From contig NZ_QEPZ01000007.1 of NCBI RefSeq assembly GCF_003253005.1, positions 1-64,000 on the forward strand: a stretch of 64,000 nucleotides of DNA. Reading direction: 5' to 3'. Both the position numbers and the translations under genes were made by a program. Source of the stretch: Haemophilus parainfluenzae (GTDB lineage Bacteria > Pseudomonadota > Gammaproteobacteria > Enterobacterales > Pasteurellaceae). The notes beneath the pieces are model-generated. The model ran no database searches, had not been told where the DNA came from, and worked only from the letters and a program-made list of their open reading frames with translations. Numbering within the stretch: the first letter of the stretch is position 1; each line of letters opens with the position of its first letter. Positions 1 through 12,198 of the stretch are shown here, one piece after another.

Positions 1-176
1 ACTTAAAAAGTATTATGAATTTCTAGTTAGCACCTATTAAGACTTCAAAATTAAAAAATATTTTTAAAACAAGTCAATCAACAAGTGCCCACACAGATTG
101 TCTGATATATTGTTAAAGAGCAAAAAAGAACGACGCACCGGTTTTATAAAGCTTCACAATAGCGCGTCGTTGTGTG
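1..176 (-). other. Leader of an rRNA operon (16S gene lies beyond the left edge)
   Basis: Read on the minus strand, this is the transcribed leader of an rrn operon. A perfect boxA antitermination element (TGCTCTTTAACA) occupies 111-122, followed by a typical Haemophilus rrn leader sequence with a GTGTGGGCACTTG block near 82-97. A GC-rich hairpin (arms 130-136 and 164-170) lies between promoter and boxA. The 16S 5' end itself is not in the window. The leader identity rests on boxA plus the rRNA-type promoter upstream; the operon content to the left is inferred. Confidence 0.8.
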
Positions 177-182
177 GAGTGC

Positions 183-210
183 ATTATAGGGATTTCAGAT
201 GCCTTTGCAA
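183..210 (-). promoter_or_regulatory. rRNA operon P1-type promoter
   Basis: On the minus strand, a -35 box TTGCAA (205-210) and a perfect -10 TATAAT (183-188) are separated by 16 bp. An A/T-rich tract resembling an UP element lies just upstream (211-243), and the discriminator after the -10 is GC-containing. Predicted start is near 176. This arrangement is typical of strong, growth-rate regulated rRNA promoters. It diverges from nothing: gmhB, next in line, is on the same strand and ends 80 bp upstream. Confidence 0.75.
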
Positions 211-290
211 GAGCTTTTTGTAAAAAAATGTAAATTTTTTATTAATTGAAGATCTTTTCACCTATTCGCGCAAAAAATAGATCATTTTTG

Positions 291-845
291 TTACTTAATT
301 AATCGTTTTGCTATTCTTGGTAACTCAGCAATAGAATCCAAAACATAATCGGCTAGGTTCTCTCCCTCTTCTGTAATAGCTTTGCCTGTTCGCACTAAAA
401 TATTTGTTTTCACTTTTGCGCCAATACCTGCTTTAAGATCTTCAATCTTATCGCCAACCATAATAGATTGTGCCGGATCAATTTTCAGCGCTTTAATCGC
501 CTCTAATAACATACCTGATTTTGGTTTTCTACATGCACAGTCTTCTTTATACTCGCCCTTCCCTTCTGGATGATGAGGGCAATAGTAGATACCATCTAAA
601 TCCACACCACGATCAGCTAATGACCAATCCATCCATTCTGTAAGTTGTAAAAACTGATCTTCTGAAAAATATCCACGTGCGATACCCGATTGATTGGTCA
701 CTAAAACTAAAAGGTATCCCATTTCCTTCAATTCTTTTAATGCATCAATACAGCCTTCAATAAATTGGAAATCATCAATTTTATGGACATAACCATAGTC
801 GATATTTAAAGTGCCATCACGATCTAAAAAAACAGCTTTCTTCAT
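291..845 (-). CDS. gmhB: D-glycero-beta-D-manno-heptose-1,7-bisphosphate 7-phosphatase
   Basis: HAD-superfamily phosphatase that removes the C7 phosphate of heptose bisphosphate in the cytoplasmic pathway to ADP-heptose, the precursor of the lipooligosaccharide inner core. The 184-residue protein has HAD motif I as D8-x-D10-G-T, a loop with C89, H91, C103 and C105 that forms the family zinc site, and motif IV around G131-D132. The start at 845 ([12 protein letters not shown]) is chosen because HAD family members begin a few residues before motif I; an in-frame ATG at 857 would add four residues. It sits alone between the rrn promoter and metN, on the opposite strand from metN. Function is confident from family motifs. 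Confidence 0.93.
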   Translation of the reverse strand: MKKAVFLDRDGTLNIDYGYVHKIDDFQFIEGCIDALKELKEMGYLLVLVTNQSGIARGYFSEDQFLQLTEWMDWSLADRGVDLDGIYYCPHHPEGKGEYKEDCACRKPKSGMLLEAIKALKIDPAQSIMVGDKIEDLKAGIGAKVKTNILVRTGKAITEEGENLADYVLDSIAELPRIAKRLIK

Positions 846-951
846 ATATTTTCTCATTTATCTTTTTCTTAGGACAAAATTATCCCTTTTATCTTTAATA
901 TAAGCAATAATAAGTCATAACCGATCCGTCTAAAAAAGATCTCCTAAGATA

Positions 952-979
952 TTGACACAGCATTCTAGACGTCTAGAAT
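952..979 (+). promoter_or_regulatory. Promoter of metNIQ
   Basis: A perfect -35 TTGACA (952-957) and -10 TAGAAT (974-979), spaced 16 bp, lie 40 bp before the metN ATG. The spacer and -10 are overlapped by a MetJ-type palindrome, so repressor binding would block RNA polymerase directly. Confidence 0.7.
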
Positions 980-982
980 ACA
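959..982. promoter_or_regulatory. MetJ operator (met boxes)
   Basis: The central octamer 967-974 is AGACGTCT, the exact met-box consensus. It is flanked by weaker octamers at 959-966 and 975-982, giving an extended palindrome ATTCTAGACGTCTAGAAT. MetJ with S-adenosylmethionine binds tandem met boxes cooperatively. The site lies between and over the promoter elements of metNIQ, as expected for methionine repression of methionine uptake. The match is seen; regulation is inferred from the family rule. Confidence 0.8.
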
Positions 983-1019
983 AATGAAATTCAAATATTA
1001 ACTGAGAACAAGGGCTTAT

Positions 1020-2057
1020 ATGATTAAGCTAAATAACATTACGAAGATTTTTACACTTCCAGATAAAAAACTGACCGCACTTGATAATGTTTCATTACAT
1101 GTGCCGAAGGGGCAGATTTGTGGTGTCATTGGTGCTTCTGGCGCTGGTAAAAGTACACTTATCCGTTGTGTAAACCTATTAGAAAGACCGACTCATGGTG
1201 CTGTTGTCATCGATGATGTAGATCTAACTCAGCTTTCTGACGCTGAATTAGTGAAAACACGCCGCCAAATCGGCATGATTTTCCAACATTTTAATTTGTT
1301 GACCTCTCGAACCGTTTTTGAAAACGTAGCGTTGCCACTTGAATTAGAAAATAAATCGAAAACAGAAATTCAAGAAAAAACAGCCGCACTTTTAGCACTT
1401 GTAGGATTAAGTGATAAACGTAATGTGTATCCTGCTAATCTCTCTGGTGGCCAAAAACAGCGTGTAGCGATTGCGCGTGCACTTGCTAGCGATCCCAAAG
1501 TCTTACTTTGTGATGAAGCAACTAGTGCATTGGATCCTGCTACAACTCAATCTATTCTAAAATTATTAAAAGAAATTAACCGCACTTTAGGTATCACCAT
1601 TCTTCTTATTACCCATGAAATGGAAGTAGTTAAACGCATCTGCGATCAAGTTGCCGTGATTGATAAAGGCCGTCTGATTGAACAAGGTACGGTGAGCGAA
1701 ATTTTCTCTAATCCGAAAACAGAATTGGCCCAAGAATTTATCAGTTCGACTTTCCACATTACCTTGCCGGAAGAATATTTAGAAAATCTATCTGATACAC
1801 CAAAACATGCCAAATCGTATCCGATCATCAAATTTGAATTTACTGGTCGCTCCGTCGATGCGCCATTACTTTCTCAAGCATCGAAAAAATTTGGCGTAGA
1901 GCTCAGTATCTTAACCTCACAAATTGATTATGCCGGTGGGGTAAAATTTGGCTTTACCATTGCGGAGGTTGAAGGTGATGAAGATGCGATTACACAAGCC
2001 AAAGTTTATTTAATGGAAAATAACGTTCGAGTAGAGGTACTAGGCTATGTTCAATGA
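1020..2057 (+). CDS. metN: Methionine ABC importer, ATP-binding subunit MetN
   Basis: ATPase of the D/L-methionine importer MetNIQ, acting on the cytoplasmic face of the inner membrane. The 345-residue protein has Walker [10 protein letters not shown] at 38-46, the ABC signature LSGGQ near 145, Walker B with CDEATSALD near 165, the switch His in ITHE, and a C-terminal NIL domain (about 265-345) that senses methionine and inhibits transport. The ATG at 1020 follows an AGGG ribosome site. The 3' end overlaps metI by 11 bp, so the two are probably translationally coupled. Two uptake signals (1074 and 1579) lie inside the gene; one encodes the tripeptide TAL at residues 19-21. Confidence 0.97.
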   Translation: MIKLNNITKIFTLPDKKLTALDNVSLHVPKGQICGVIGASGAGKSTLIRCVNLLERPTHGAVVIDDVDLTQLSDAELVKTRRQIGMIFQHFNLLTSRTVFENVALPLELENKSKTEIQEKTAALLALVGLSDKRNVYPANLSGGQKQRVAIARALASDPKVLLCDEATSALDPATTQSILKLLKEINRTLGITILLITHEMEVVKRICDQVAVIDKGRLIEQGTVSEIFSNPKTELAQEFISSTFHITLPEEYLENLSDTPKHAKSYPIIKFEFTGRSVDAPLLSQASKKFGVELSILTSQIDYAGGVKFGFTIAEVEGDEDAITQAKVYLMENNVRVEVLGYVQ

Positions 2058-2739
2058 TTTATGGGCAACATTTAGCCAACAATTCCCCGATAATTTTGCG
2101 AGTTTATTAACCGTATCGACCGTTGAAACGGTTTATATGTCAGTATTATCGACATTAATTGCGGCTTTATTAGGCTTACCACTGGGTTTTTTAACCTTTT
2201 TAACCAATAAAGGGGCGATTTTAGAAAACAAAAAGCTCAATGCATTTTTAAACGTCATTATTAATATCGGGCGTTCAATTCCTTATATTATTTTATTACT
2301 CGCTTTAATTCCGCTAACGAGCTGGCTACTCCCTGGCGGTAGTATTGGTTCTAATGCTGCGATTGTGTCATTAAGTGCAGCGGCAACGCCATTTTTTGCA
2401 CGTCTTACGAGTAATGCACTTTTTGAGATTCCAACCGGTTTGACTGAAACCGCAAAAGCCATGGGCGCAACCAATTGGCAAATTATTCGTAAATTCTATT
2501 TGCCTGAATCTTTACCAACGCTTATCAATGCGATTACACTCACTTTCGTGACATTAATTGGCTATACCGCAATGGCAGGAACGCAAGGCGGTGGCGGTTT
2601 AGGAAGCCTCGCCATTAACTATGGCGTCTATCGTAATATGCCATCAGTAACTTGGGCAGCAACGATTGTTATCGTGATTATCGTGATGCTCAGTCAAAAA
2701 TTAGGCGACACACTCGCAAAACGAGTGGATCACCGTTAA
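2047..2739 (+). CDS. metI: Methionine ABC importer, permease MetI
   Basis: Inner-membrane permease that forms a homodimer and pairs with MetN. The 230 residues contain about five hydrophobic segments (roughly 20-45, 58-80, 88-105, 150-170, 195-215) and a cytoplasmic coupling (EAA-type) loop around [12 protein letters not shown] near residues 137-148. Length matches MetI. It starts inside the end of metN (11 bp overlap) and is followed after 39 bp by metQ, giving the standard metNIQ order. Confidence 0.96.
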   Translation: MFNDLWATFSQQFPDNFASLLTVSTVETVYMSVLSTLIAALLGLPLGFLTFLTNKGAILENKKLNAFLNVIINIGRSIPYIILLLALIPLTSWLLPGGSIGSNAAIVSLSAAATPFFARLTSNALFEIPTGLTETAKAMGATNWQIIRKFYLPESLPTLINAITLTFVTLIGYTAMAGTQGGGGLGSLAINYGVYRNMPSVTWAATIVIVIIVMLSQKLGDTLAKRVDHR

Positions 2740-2778
2740 TTATTTTCTACACTATTTTATTCACAACAAGGAAAAAAC

Positions 2779-3609
2779 ATGAAATTAAAAAACTTATTTG
2801 CTATCACCGCTATTGCGTCAGCATTAGTATTAACAGGTTGTAAAGAAGAGAAAAAAGCAGATGCTGCATCAACTGCACCCGCTCCAACATCAATCAAAGT
2901 TGGTGTAATGGCGGGTCCTGAGCACCAAGTAGCCGAAACCGCTGCAAAAGTGGCAAAAGACAAATACAACTTAAATGTTGAATTTGTTTTATTCAATGAC
3001 TACGCTTTACCAAACACTGCTGTATCTAAAGGTGATTTAGATGCTAACGCAATGCAACACAAACCTTACTTAGATGAAGATGTAAAAGCGAAGAACTTGA
3101 ACAACTTAGTGATCGTTGGTAACACCTTTGTTTACCCTCTTGCTGGCTATTCTAAAACCATCAAAAATGTAAATGAATTAAAAGATGGCGCGAAAGTTGT
3201 TGTGCCAAATGACCCATCAAACCGTGGTCGTGCATTAATCCTTCTTGAAAAACAAGGTTTAATCAAACTTAAAAATTCTAACGATCTTCTTTCAACTGTC
3301 GCAGATATCGTTGAAAATCCGAAAAACTTAAAAATTTCTGAAGTAGATACCTCTGTTGCAGCTCGTGCATTAGATGATGTGGATCTTGCGGTTGTAAATA
3401 ACACTTATGCGGGTCAAGTTGGCTTAAATGCACAAGATAACGGTGTATTCGTGGAAGATAAAGATTCTCCATACGTAAACATCATCGTTGCGCGTACTGA
3501 TAACAAAGACAGCAAAGCGATCCAAGATTTCGTGAAAGCATACCAAACTGAAGAAGTTTACCAAGAAGCGAAAAAACACTTTAAAGATGGTGTTGTAAAA
3601 GGTTGGTAA
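2779..3609 (+). CDS. metQ: Methionine-binding lipoprotein MetQ
   Basis: Substrate-binding lipoprotein of the methionine importer. The N-terminus is a lipoprotein signal with lipobox LTGC, so Cys21 would be lipidated; a charged linker and the NlpA-type binding domain follow (residues about 40-276). A clear ribosome site (AAGGAAAA) precedes the ATG. It is the last gene of metNIQ and is followed by a strong hairpin terminator. MetQ proteins are anchored in the inner membrane or exposed; this sequence does not decide which. Confidence 0.96.
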   Translation: MKLKNLFAITAIASALVLTGCKEEKKADAASTAPAPTSIKVGVMAGPEHQVAETAAKVAKDKYNLNVEFVLFNDYALPNTAVSKGDLDANAMQHKPYLDEDVKAKNLNNLVIVGNTFVYPLAGYSKTIKNVNELKDGAKVVVPNDPSNRGRALILLEKQGLIKLKNSNDLLSTVADIVENPKNLKISEVDTSVAARALDDVDLAVVNNTYAGQVGLNAQDNGVFVEDKDSPYVNIIVARTDNKDSKAIQDFVKAYQTEEVYQEAKKHFKDGVVKGW

Positions 3610-3632
3610 TCTTAGCTTAAGCAAAATATTTC

Positions 3633-3658
3633 AAAGCCACCGATAAGGTGGCTTTTTT
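3633..3658 (+). terminator. Terminator of metNIQ
   Basis: Nine-base-pair stem (3633-3641 with 3647-3655, core AAGCCACC/GGTGGCTT) and a 5-nt loop, followed by a T run. It lies 24 nt after the metQ stop. Confidence 0.88.
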
Positions 3659-3670
3659 ATTGATGAAAAG

Positions 3671-3734
3671 AAAGTGCGGTCATTTTTACGATACTTTTCC
3701 AAACGAAAAACGCATCAAAAACTGACCGCACTTT
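3671..3734. repeat. Inverted pair of DNA uptake signals
   Basis: AAAGTGCGGT at 3671-3680 and its complement ACCGCACTTT at 3725-3734 form a wide inverted pair between the convergent metQ and rpoC genes. These are Hin-type uptake signal sequences; the arms could also fold into a stem with a large loop. Confidence 0.85.
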
Positions 3735-3751
3735 TTGTATTAAGATAATAA

Positions 3752-3777
3752 AAAACCCGAGCCTAAACTCGGGTTTT
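3752..3777. terminator. Terminator of rpoC (bidirectional shape)
   Basis: Ten-base-pair perfect stem (3752-3761 with 3768-3777, core CCCGAG/CTCGGG) with a 6-nt loop and U-rich tracts on both sides. It lies 18 bp past the rpoC stop and would end the rplJL-rpoBC transcript; it could also stop residual metQ readthrough. Confidence 0.88.
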
Positions 3778-3795
3778 CTTTTTATCGATTAGCGA

Positions 3796-6700
3796 TTATT
3801 CTGCATCATCTGCCATATTAAGCATTTCTGCTAAGTTAGTTGTTGCATCATCTGCTGTCATCACGAATTCATCAGCAATTGCTGCTTCATCGTCTTCAGA
3901 CAATTTAATCACAACATCGTCTACAATACGTTTTTTGTGACGACCTTGGTGATATGCAAAACCAGTACCAGCTGGGATTAAACGACCTACGATTACGTTC
4001 TCTTTCAAGCCTCGTAATTCATCACGTTTACCCGCCACTGCCGCTTCAGTAAGCACGCGAGTGGTTTCTTGGAACGATGCTGCAGAAATGAAGGATTCTG
4101 TCGCCAATGACGCTTTGGTAATACCCAGTAATTCACGTTCGAATTCAACTGGTGGTTTACCTTCCGCTTCACGTTTACGGTTAACAATTTTCACGCGAGC
4201 CACTTCAACTTGTTCCCCTTCGAGGAATTCGCTGTCATAAGCTTTCGTAATGACTGCTTTACGTAACATTTGACGTACGATAACTTCGATGTGCTTATCG
4301 TTAATTTTTACCCCTTGTAAGCGGTAAACTTCTTGTACTTCGTTCACGATATATTCAGTTACAGCACGAACACCGCGTAAACGTAAGATATCGTGTGGAG
4401 TCTCTGCACCATCAGAAATCACATCACCACGTTCTACCATCTCACCTTCAAATACGTTGAGTTGACGCCATTTTGGAATCATTTCTTCGTAGATTTCACC
4501 TTCAGTTGGGGTGATTAGCAAGCGACGTTTACCTTTGGTTTCTTTACCGAAGGACACGATACCTGAAATTTCTGCCAAGATTGCAGGCTCTTTCGGTTTA
4601 CGTGCTTCGAATAAGTCAGCAACGCGTGGAAGACCACCAGTAATATCTTTAGTACCCACAGATTCTTGTGGAATACGTGCAAGTGGTTCACCCACTTTCA
4701 CTTCCGCACCGTCATCTAAACTTACGATTGCTTTACCTGGTAAGAAGTATTGCGCAATAACATCAGTTTCAGGTAAGAAGATATCGTTACCTTTTGCATC
4801 AACTAATTTGATGGTTGGACGTAAATCTTTACCTGCTGTTGCACGTTCACCCACATCTTGTACGACAATAGAAGAAAGACCAGTTAATTCATCCGTTTGA
4901 CGGGTTACAGTTAAACCATCCACGATATCAACGAATTTCACAAAACCAGATACTTCTGAGACAACTGGCATTGTATGAGGATCCCAGTTTGCCACTGTTT
5001 CACCCGCTGATACTTCTTGACCATCTGCTTTATTCAACACAGTACCGTAAGGCACTTTATAGTGTTCTTTCGTACGACCAAATTCATCTGTAACGGTTAA
5101 TTCGGTATTACGAGAAGTTAAAACTAATTTACCTTCGTCATTAACAACGAATTTCGCGTTAGCAAGGTGTAAAGTACCGTTGTTTTTGATTTGTACGCTA
5201 GATTCTTTCGCTGCTGCAGAAGCTGCGCCACCGATGTGGAACGTACGCATGGTTAACTGTGTACCTGGCTCACCGATAGATTGAGCTGCGATAACACCCA
5301 CAGCTTCACCTTGGTTGATGAGGTGACCACGCGCTAAGTCACGACCGTAACATTTCGCACATACACCGAAGTCAGTATCACAAGTTACAACAGAACGTAC
5401 TTTTACGCTATCTACTGAGTTTGCATCTAACACATCACAAAGTTTTTCATCTAATAAAGTGTTACGTGCAATTAAGACTTCTTCTGTACCTGGTTTATAC
5501 ACATCTTCAGCCACAACACGACCTAACACTAATTCGCGAAGTGGAACTTTCTCATCACCACCTTCGATTAATGGGGTCATGACTAAGCCTTCGTGTGTAC
5601 CACAGTCATCTTCAACGATCACTAAGTCTTGTGCTACGTCAACTAAACGACGGGTTAAGTAACCAGAGTTTGCTGTTTTTAATGCGGTATCCGCCAAACC
5701 TTTACGCGCACCGTGGGTTGAAATAAAGTACTGAAGTACGTTCAACCCTTCACGGAAGTTCGCTGTAATTGGAGTTTCGATGATCGAACCATCTGGACGC
5801 GCCATCAAACCACGCATACCTGCTAACTGACGAATCTGAGCTGCAGAACCACGCGCACCAGAGTCAGCCATCATAAAGATACTGTTGAAAGAAGCTTGTT
5901 TCTCAGGGTTACCTTCACGGTTGATTACTTCTTCCTGAGATAAGTTTTCCATCATCGCTTTCGCTACGCGCTCATTCGCCGCCGCCCAAATATCGATGAC
6001 TTTGTTATAACGTTCTCCTGCTGTTACAAGACCAGATTGGAACTGCTCTTGAATTTCTGCCACTTCTTCTTCCGCTGCAGAAATAATTTCGTATTTTTTC
6101 TCTGGGATAACCATATCGTCGATACCCACAGAAGAACCTGAACGTGCAGCATAAGCAAAACCGGTATACATAATATGGTCAGCAAACATTACCGCTTCTT
6201 TCAAACCTAAACGACGATAAGCTTCGTTGATAAGTTTAGAAATTGCTTTTTTACCTAATGTTTGGTTAAACAATGAATAAGGCATACCTTTTGGCGCGAT
6301 CATCCATAAGATTGCACGACCGATAGTGGTATCGGTTAATGTGGTTTTCTCTTCGAATTCGCCAGCTTCATTTTTCACATATTCAGTAATACGTACTTTA
6401 ACGCGAGAATGTAATTCTGCTTCACCTGTGCGATATGCTTTTTCAGCTTCACGCGGATCTTGCAATAACATGCCTTCACCTTTACCGTTTACTTTTTCAC
6501 GGGTCATATAGTAAAGACCCAACACCACGTCTTGTGATGGAACGATAATAGGATCACCGTTTGCTGGTGAAAGTACGTTGTTGGTTGACATCATTAGCGC
6601 ACGCGCTTCTAACTGCGCTTCAAGTGTTAATGGTACGTGAACCGCCATTTGGTCACCATCGAAGTCCGCGTTGAACGCCGCACAAACGAGTGGGTGTAAC

Positions 6701-8046
6701 TGGATTGCTTTACCTTCGATTAGAAGTGGCTCAAACGCTTGGATACCTAAACGGTGAAGTGTCGGTGCACGGTTCAATAGAATTGGGTGCTCACGAATAA
6801 CTTCTGCCAAGATATCCCAAACAATCGCGTCTTCACGCTCAACCATTTTCTTAGCCGCTTTAATTGTAGTTGCATAACCACGGCTTTCTAATTTTGCATA
6901 GATAAACGGACGGAATAATTCCAATGCCATTTTCTTCGGTAAACCACATTGGTGTAAGTGCAAGTATGGACCTACAGTGATTACAGAACGGCCTGAATAG
7001 TCAACACGTTTACCTAATAAGTTTTGACGGAAACGACCTTGTTTACCTTTGATCATATCCGCAAGTGATTTTAATGGACGACGGTTAGAACCCGTAATCG
7101 CACGACCACGACGACCATTATCTAATAACGCATCAACAGACTCTTGTAACATACGTTTTTCGTTGCGCACGATAATATCTGGTGCAATTAAATCCAATAA
7201 ACGTTTTAAACGGTTGTTACGGTTGATTACGCGACGATATAAATCATTCAAGTCAGACGTTGCAAAACGACCACCATCCAATGGTACTAACGGACGTAAA
7301 TCCGGTGGGAGTACTGGTAATACCGTCATAACCATCCACTCTGGTTTATTACCAGACTGTTGGAAAGCTTCTAATAATTTTAAGCGTTTAGTGATTTTCT
7401 TACGTTTTGTTTCAGAGTTAGTTTCTTGTAACTCTTCACGTAATTTTTCACATTCCACTTCAAGATCAATACCTTTAAGTAAATCTTGAATTGCTTCAGC
7501 ACCCATTTTCGCTTCGAATTCATCTTGCCAACGGTCTTCTGCATCAAGGAATTGTTCTTCAGTTAATAACTGTCCACGTTCCAAATCGGTCATACCCGGT
7601 TCGGTTACGATGTACATTTCAAAATAAAGCACACGCTCAATATCACGTAACGGCATATCAAGTAATAAACCGATACGGGACGGAAGTGATTTTAAGAACC
7701 AAATGTGCGCAACTGGACAAGCCAATTCAATGTGGCCCATACGCTCACGACGTACTTTAGTTTGTGTTACTTCAACACCACATTTTTCACAAATCACACC
7801 ACGGTGTTTTAAGCGTTTATATTTACCGCATAAACATTCGTAATCTTTTACTGGCCCGAAAATACGTGCACAGAAAAGACCATCACGCTCAGGTTTGAAC
7901 GTACGATAGTTGATTGTTTCAGGTTTTTTAACTTCACCAAATGACCAAGAACGGATCATGTCTGGAGAAGCTAACCCAATTTTAATCACATCAAAATCTT
8001 CACTCGTTTTTGATTGTGCTTTTAAAAACTTAACTAAGTCTTTCAC
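3796..8046 (-). CDS. rpoC: RNA polymerase beta' subunit
   Basis: Largest subunit of RNA polymerase, carrying the catalytic magnesium site. The 1416-residue protein shows the N-terminal zinc site (C-L-C...CEKC near residues 71-88), the catalytic NADFDGD motif in the middle, and the second zinc cluster with CAKCYGR later. Length and motif order match full-length gammaproteobacterial RpoC. The start codon is GTG with an AGGAGA ribosome site 6 nt upstream; E. coli rpoC also starts with GTG. It follows rpoB after 123 bp that contain an inverted uptake-signal pair. Confidence 0.98.
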   Translation of the reverse strand: MKDLVKFLKAQSKTSEDFDVIKIGLASPDMIRSWSFGEVKKPETINYRTFKPERDGLFCARIFGPVKDYECLCGKYKRLKHRGVICEKCGVEVTQTKVRRERMGHIELACPVAHIWFLKSLPSRIGLLLDMPLRDIERVLYFEMYIVTEPGMTDLERGQLLTEEQFLDAEDRWQDEFEAKMGAEAIQDLLKGIDLEVECEKLREELQETNSETKRKKITKRLKLLEAFQQSGNKPEWMVMTVLPVLPPDLRPLVPLDGGRFATSDLNDLYRRVINRNNRLKRLLDLIAPDIIVRNEKRMLQESVDALLDNGRRGRAITGSNRRPLKSLADMIKGKQGRFRQNLLGKRVDYSGRSVITVGPYLHLHQCGLPKKMALELFRPFIYAKLESRGYATTIKAAKKMVEREDAIVWDILAEVIREHPILLNRAPTLHRLGIQAFEPLLIEGKAIQLHPLVCAAFNADFDGDQMAVHVPLTLEAQLEARALMMSTNNVLSPANGDPIIVPSQDVVLGLYYMTREKVNGKGEGMLLQDPREAEKAYRTGEAELHSRVKVRITEYVKNEAGEFEEKTTLTDTTIGRAILWMIAPKGMPYSLFNQTLGKKAISKLINEAYRRLGLKEAVMFADHIMYTGFAYAARSGSSVGIDDMVIPEKKYEIISAAEEEVAEIQEQFQSGLVTAGERYNKVIDIWAAANERVAKAMMENLSQEEVINREGNPEKQASFNSIFMMADSGARGSAAQIRQLAGMRGLMARPDGSIIETPITANFREGLNVLQYFISTHGARKGLADTALKTANSGYLTRRLVDVAQDLVIVEDDCGTHEGLVMTPLIEGGDEKVPLRELVLGRVVAEDVYKPGTEEVLIARNTLLDEKLCDVLDANSVDSVKVRSVVTCDTDFGVCAKCYGRDLARGHLINQGEAVGVIAAQSIGEPGTQLTMRTFHIGGAASAAAKESSVQIKNNGTLHLANAKFVVNDEGKLVLTSRNTELTVTDEFGRTKEHYKVPYGTVLNKADGQEVSAGETVANWDPHTMPVVSEVSGFVKFVDIVDGLTVTRQTDELTGLSSIVVQDVGERATAGKDLRPTIKLVDAKGNDIFLPETDVIAQYFLPGKAIVSLDDGAEVKVGEPLARIPQESVGTKDITGGLPRVADLFEARKPKEPAILAEISGIVSFGKETKGKRRLLITPTEGEIYEEMIPKWRQLNVFEGEMVERGDVISDGAETPHDILRLRGVRAVTEYIVNEVQEVYRLQGVKINDKHIEVIVRQMLRKAVITKAYDSEFLEGEQVEVARVKIVNRKREAEGKPPVEFERELLGITKASLATESFISAASFQETTRVLTEAAVAGKRDELRGLKENVIVGRLIPAGTGFAYHQGRHKKRIVDDVVIKLSEDDEAAIADEFVMTADDATTNLAEMLNMADDAE

Positions 8047-8076
8047 AAATAGTCTCCTGTCGGAGTTAAGGGTTTC

Positions 8077-8115
8077 AAAGTGCGGTCAAAAATATTTTGT
8101 TTTTTAACCGCACTT
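8077..8115. repeat. Uptake-signal inverted pair in the rpoB-rpoC spacer
   Basis: AAAGTGCGGT (8077-8086) and ACCGCACTT (8107-8115) face each other inside the rpoB-rpoC intergenic region. They can form a 9-bp stem, but there is no U tract on the coding (minus) side, so transcription into rpoC should continue. Confidence 0.8.
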
Positions 8116-8169
8116 CGGCGATTTCTTCCTTTTGCTTCCCCTACTTACAGGGGAAGACCGGTTTGTCGA

Positions 8170-11100
8170 TTACTCTTCGTCTAGCTCGATATTCAAACCA
8201 AGTGAACGGATTTCTTTCATAATTACGTTGAAAGATTCCGGTGTACCCGGATCCATTTGTTGGTTACCACCAACGATGTTTTTATACATCTTCGTACGGC
8301 CATTCACGTCATCGGATTTCACAGTTAACATTTCTTGTAAGGTGTAAGCTGCACCATATGCTTCAAGTGCCCATACCTCCATCTCACCGAAACGTTGACC
8401 ACCGAATTGTGCTTTACCACCAAGTGGTTGTTGAGTAACAAGACTATAAGAACCAGTTGAACGAGCATGCATTTTGTCATCAACTAAGTGGTTCAATTTG
8501 AGCATGTACATATAACCTACGGTTACTGGACGTTCGAATTTCTCACCAGTACGGCCATCATATAACGTGATCTGACCTGAAGTTGGTAAGCCACCAAGTT
8601 TCAACATTTCTTTGATTTCTTGCTCATCCGCACCATCAAATACTGGTGTTGCTACCGGTAAACCTTTACGTAGATTTTCTGCTAAACGCATAATTTCGTC
8701 ATCGCTAAAGGTGCTTAAATCAACTTTTTGTGCGCCATGACCTAAATCGTATGCTTTTTGCATATAACCACGAAGTTTCTCAACATCTTGTTTTTGTTTG
8801 ATCATCGCATTGATTTGATCACCGATACCTTTCGCCGCTAAGCCTAAGTGGGTTTCTAAGATCTGACCGATGTTCATACGAGACGGTACCCCCAGTGGGT
8901 TTAATACGATTTCAACCGGTTGACCGTTTTCATCGTATGGCATATCTTCCACAGGGTTGATTTTTGAGATAACCCCTTTGTTACCGTGACGACCCGCCAT
9001 TTTATCACCTGGCTGGATGTGACGTTTCACCGCAAGGTAAACTTTAACCACTTTTAACACGCCTGGTGCTAGGTCATCGCCTTTAATGATTTTCTTACGT
9101 TGTACTTCAAGTTTGTGTTCAAACTCTTTACGTAATTCTTCATATTGCTCAGCAAGCTGTTCTAATTGGTTTTGTTTTTCTTCATCAGAAACGGTTTGTT
9201 CTAACCATTTGGTGCGATCCATTTTATCTAATTGAGCCGCATCAATACCGCCAGCGATAAGTACATTACGTACACGAGCAAACAAGCCTGCTTCTAAGAT
9301 TTCTAATTCATCAGAAAGGTCTTTCTTAGCTTGTTTTAACTGCATTTCTTCAATTTCTAATGCACGTTTGTCTTTTTCTACGCCATCACGGGTGAAGACT
9401 TGAACGTCAATTACAGTACCACTTACGCTGTTTGGTACACGTAATGAAGAGTCTTTCACATCAGATGCTTTTTCACCGAAGATTGCACGTAACAATTTTT
9501 CTTCTGGTGTTAATTGCGTTTCGCCTTTAGGGGTTACTTTACCGACTAAGATGTCACCACCTTTCACTTCAGCACCCACATAAACGATACCTGATTCATC
9601 CAATTTGCTTAATGCAGATTCACCAACGTTTGGAATATCTGCAGTGATTTCTTCAGAACCTAATTTAGTATCACGCGCCACACAAGATAATTCTTGAATA
9701 TGGATTGTCGTGAAGCGGTCTTGTTGTACAACACGCTCAGAAACTAACATTGAGTCTTCGAAGTTATAACCGTTCCAAGGCATGAACGCCACACGGATAT
9801 TTTGACCTAATGCTAATTCACCTAAATCTGTTGAAGGACCATCAGCTAATACTTCACCACGGTTAATTGGATCGCCTAAATTCACACAAGGAATTTGGTT
9901 GATACAGGTATTTTGGTTAGAACGGGTGTATTTAATTAAGTTATAAATATCAATACCCGCTTCGCCTGCTACAGTTTCGTCTTCATTTACTTTGATAACG
10001 ATACGAGACGCATCAACGTATTGAACGGTACCACCACGTTTCGCGACAACCGCCACACCAGAGTCGAGAGCGATTGGTTTTTCCATACCTGTACCCACTA
10101 ACGGCTTATCAGCACGTAAAGTAGGAACTGCCTGACGTTGCATGTTCGCACCCATTAAGGCACGGTTCGCATCGTCATGCTCTAAGAATGGAATTAACGC
10201 TGCTGCCACAGATACAACTTGTTGGGTTGAAACGTCCATATAGTGAATTTCTTCTGGTTTATAAAGACCTGATTCACCACGTTCACCACGTGCTGTAACG
10301 AATGCATCTGTAAAGCGATTGTTCTCATCAAGGTTTGAGTTCGCCTGTGCAATGATGTAGTTTGCTTCATCAATTGCAGATAAATATTCGATTTCTTCGG
10401 TGACTTGACCATCAACCACTTTACGATATGGCGTTTCTAAGAAACCATAATCGTTAGTACGAGCAAACGCAGAAAGTGAGTTGATCAAACCGATGTTTGG
10501 ACCTTCAGGGGTTTCGATTGGACATAAACGACCATAGTGAGTGTTATGTACGTCACGCACCTCAAAGCCAGCACGCTCACGTGTTAAACCGCCTGGACCT
10601 AATGCAGAAATACGACGTTTGTGTGTTACTTCTGATAATGGGTTGTTTTGGTCCATGAATTGCGAAAGTTGTGAAGAACCAAAGAATTCTTTCACTGCCG
10701 CAGAAATTGGTTTTGGATTAATTAAGTCTTGTGGTGTGATCGCATCTAAATCACCTAAAGATAAACGCTCTTTAACTGCTCTTTCTACACGAACTAGACC
10801 AATACGGAATTGGTTTTCTGCCATTTCACCCACAGAACGAATACGACGGTTACCTAAGTGGTCGATATCATCCACTTCACCACGACCATTACGGATATCG
10901 ATGAGTTTTTTCATCACTCGAATGATATCGTCGTTACTTAAAATACCCGTACCCTCGCCTTCAGGAATACCTAATGAGCGATTAAACTTCATACGACCTA
11001 CTGCAGATAAATCATAACGTTCTGCAGAGAAGAATAAGTTATGGAACAATGCTTCTGATGATTCTGGTGTAGGTGGTTCACCAGGGCGCATCATACGATA

Positions 11101-12198
11101 GATTTCATATAACGCACTTACACGATCGTAAGTTGGATCAACACGTAATGTTTCAGAAATATATGGACCGTAATCTAAGTCATTAGTGAATAATGTTTCG
11201 ATCACTTTATAGCCTGCTTGCGATAATTTCGCTAACACTTCTAAAGAAATCTCGCCATTTGCTGGGCAAATGATTTCACCTGATTCAAGATCTACATAAT
11301 CTTTCGCTGCAACTTTACCTGCGATATATTCAGTTGGCACTTCAACTTGTGTCACATTATCTTTTTCTAATGCTTTGATGTGACGAGCAGTGATACGACG
11401 CCCGCGTTCTACATAGACTTTGCCATTTGCTTCAATATCAAATGTCGCCGTTTCACCACGTAGACGTTCTGGCACCAATGTCATTAATAATTTATTGCCA
11501 GCGATTTCGAAAGTTACTTTGTCGAAGAATAAGTTTAAGATTTCTTCAACTGTGTAACCTAACGCACGTAAAATAATGGTTGCCGGTAATTTACGACGAC
11601 GGTCAATACGCGCATATAAGTTATCTTTTGGATCAAATTCGAAATCTAACCAAGAACCACGGTAAGGGATGATACGTGCGTTATAAAGCACTTTACCTGA
11701 AGAGTGTGTTTTACCTTTGTCTGAATCAAAGAATACACCCGGGCTACGGTGTAATTGTGAAACGATAACACGCTCAGTACCATTGATAACAAAAGTACCG
11801 TTGTCAGTCATTAATGGGATTTCACCCATATATACTTCGCTTTCTTTAATGTCTTTGACTGCGCGTGATGAAGATTCTTTATCGTAGCTAACTAAGCGTA
11901 ATTTTACGCGTAAACCTGCCGCATAAGTTGAACCACGAATTTGGCATTCACGTACATCAAATTCAGGCTCTTCTAAACGGTAATCAACATATTGTAATTC
12001 TGTATAACCGTTATTGCTTACGATTGGGAAAACAGAACGGAATGCAGCTTCTAAGCCTTGTTGACCTTCAGGATCTTTTTGAATGAATTTATCAAAAGAA
12101 TCTAATTGGATAGTTAATAAATAAGGTACATTTAAAACTTGCGGACGTTTGCCGAAGTCTTTACGAATTCGTTTTTTCTCAGTATAGGAGTAACCCAT
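8170..12198 (-). CDS. rpoB: RNA polymerase beta subunit
   Basis: Second-largest subunit of RNA polymerase; forms the other half of the active-site cleft and the rifampicin pocket. The product is 1342 residues from the ATG at 12198 ([15 protein letters not shown]), matching the usual length. An upstream in-frame extension to 12258 is rejected: it lacks family similarity, and AGAGGA sits just before the ATG at 12198. The rifampicin region ([16 protein letters not shown]) is intact and wild-type in appearance, with the [10 protein letters not shown] motif after it. It lies between rplL and rpoC in the usual order. Confidence 0.98.
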   Translation of the reverse strand: MGYSYTEKKRIRKDFGKRPQVLNVPYLLTIQLDSFDKFIQKDPEGQQGLEAAFRSVFPIVSNNGYTELQYVDYRLEEPEFDVRECQIRGSTYAAGLRVKLRLVSYDKESSSRAVKDIKESEVYMGEIPLMTDNGTFVINGTERVIVSQLHRSPGVFFDSDKGKTHSSGKVLYNARIIPYRGSWLDFEFDPKDNLYARIDRRRKLPATIILRALGYTVEEILNLFFDKVTFEIAGNKLLMTLVPERLRGETATFDIEANGKVYVERGRRITARHIKALEKDNVTQVEVPTEYIAGKVAAKDYVDLESGEIICPANGEISLEVLAKLSQAGYKVIETLFTNDLDYGPYISETLRVDPTYDRVSALYEIYRMMRPGEPPTPESSEALFHNLFFSAERYDLSAVGRMKFNRSLGIPEGEGTGILSNDDIIRVMKKLIDIRNGRGEVDDIDHLGNRRIRSVGEMAENQFRIGLVRVERAVKERLSLGDLDAITPQDLINPKPISAAVKEFFGSSQLSQFMDQNNPLSEVTHKRRISALGPGGLTRERAGFEVRDVHNTHYGRLCPIETPEGPNIGLINSLSAFARTNDYGFLETPYRKVVDGQVTEEIEYLSAIDEANYIIAQANSNLDENNRFTDAFVTARGERGESGLYKPEEIHYMDVSTQQVVSVAAALIPFLEHDDANRALMGANMQRQAVPTLRADKPLVGTGMEKPIALDSGVAVVAKRGGTVQYVDASRIVIKVNEDETVAGEAGIDIYNLIKYTRSNQNTCINQIPCVNLGDPINRGEVLADGPSTDLGELALGQNIRVAFMPWNGYNFEDSMLVSERVVQQDRFTTIHIQELSCVARDTKLGSEEITADIPNVGESALSKLDESGIVYVGAEVKGGDILVGKVTPKGETQLTPEEKLLRAIFGEKASDVKDSSLRVPNSVSGTVIDVQVFTRDGVEKDKRALEIEEMQLKQAKKDLSDELEILEAGLFARVRNVLIAGGIDAAQLDKMDRTKWLEQTVSDEEKQNQLEQLAEQYEELRKEFEHKLEVQRKKIIKGDDLAPGVLKVVKVYLAVKRHIQPGDKMAGRHGNKGVISKINPVEDMPYDENGQPVEIVLNPLGVPSRMNIGQILETHLGLAAKGIGDQINAMIKQKQDVEKLRGYMQKAYDLGHGAQKVDLSTFSDDEIMRLAENLRKGLPVATPVFDGADEQEIKEMLKLGGLPTSGQITLYDGRTGEKFERPVTVGYMYMLKLNHLVDDKMHARSTGSYSLVTQQPLGGKAQFGGQRFGEMEVWALEAYGAAYTLQEMLTVKSDDVNGRTKMYKNIVGGNQQMDPGTPESFNVIMKEIRSLGLNIELDEE

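Noticed and set aside
4511-7760. Several open frames of 60-146 codons on the plus strand opposite rpoC
   Set aside because: All lie within the strongly conserved rpoC gene, have low-complexity Ser/Arg/Thr composition and no expression signals.
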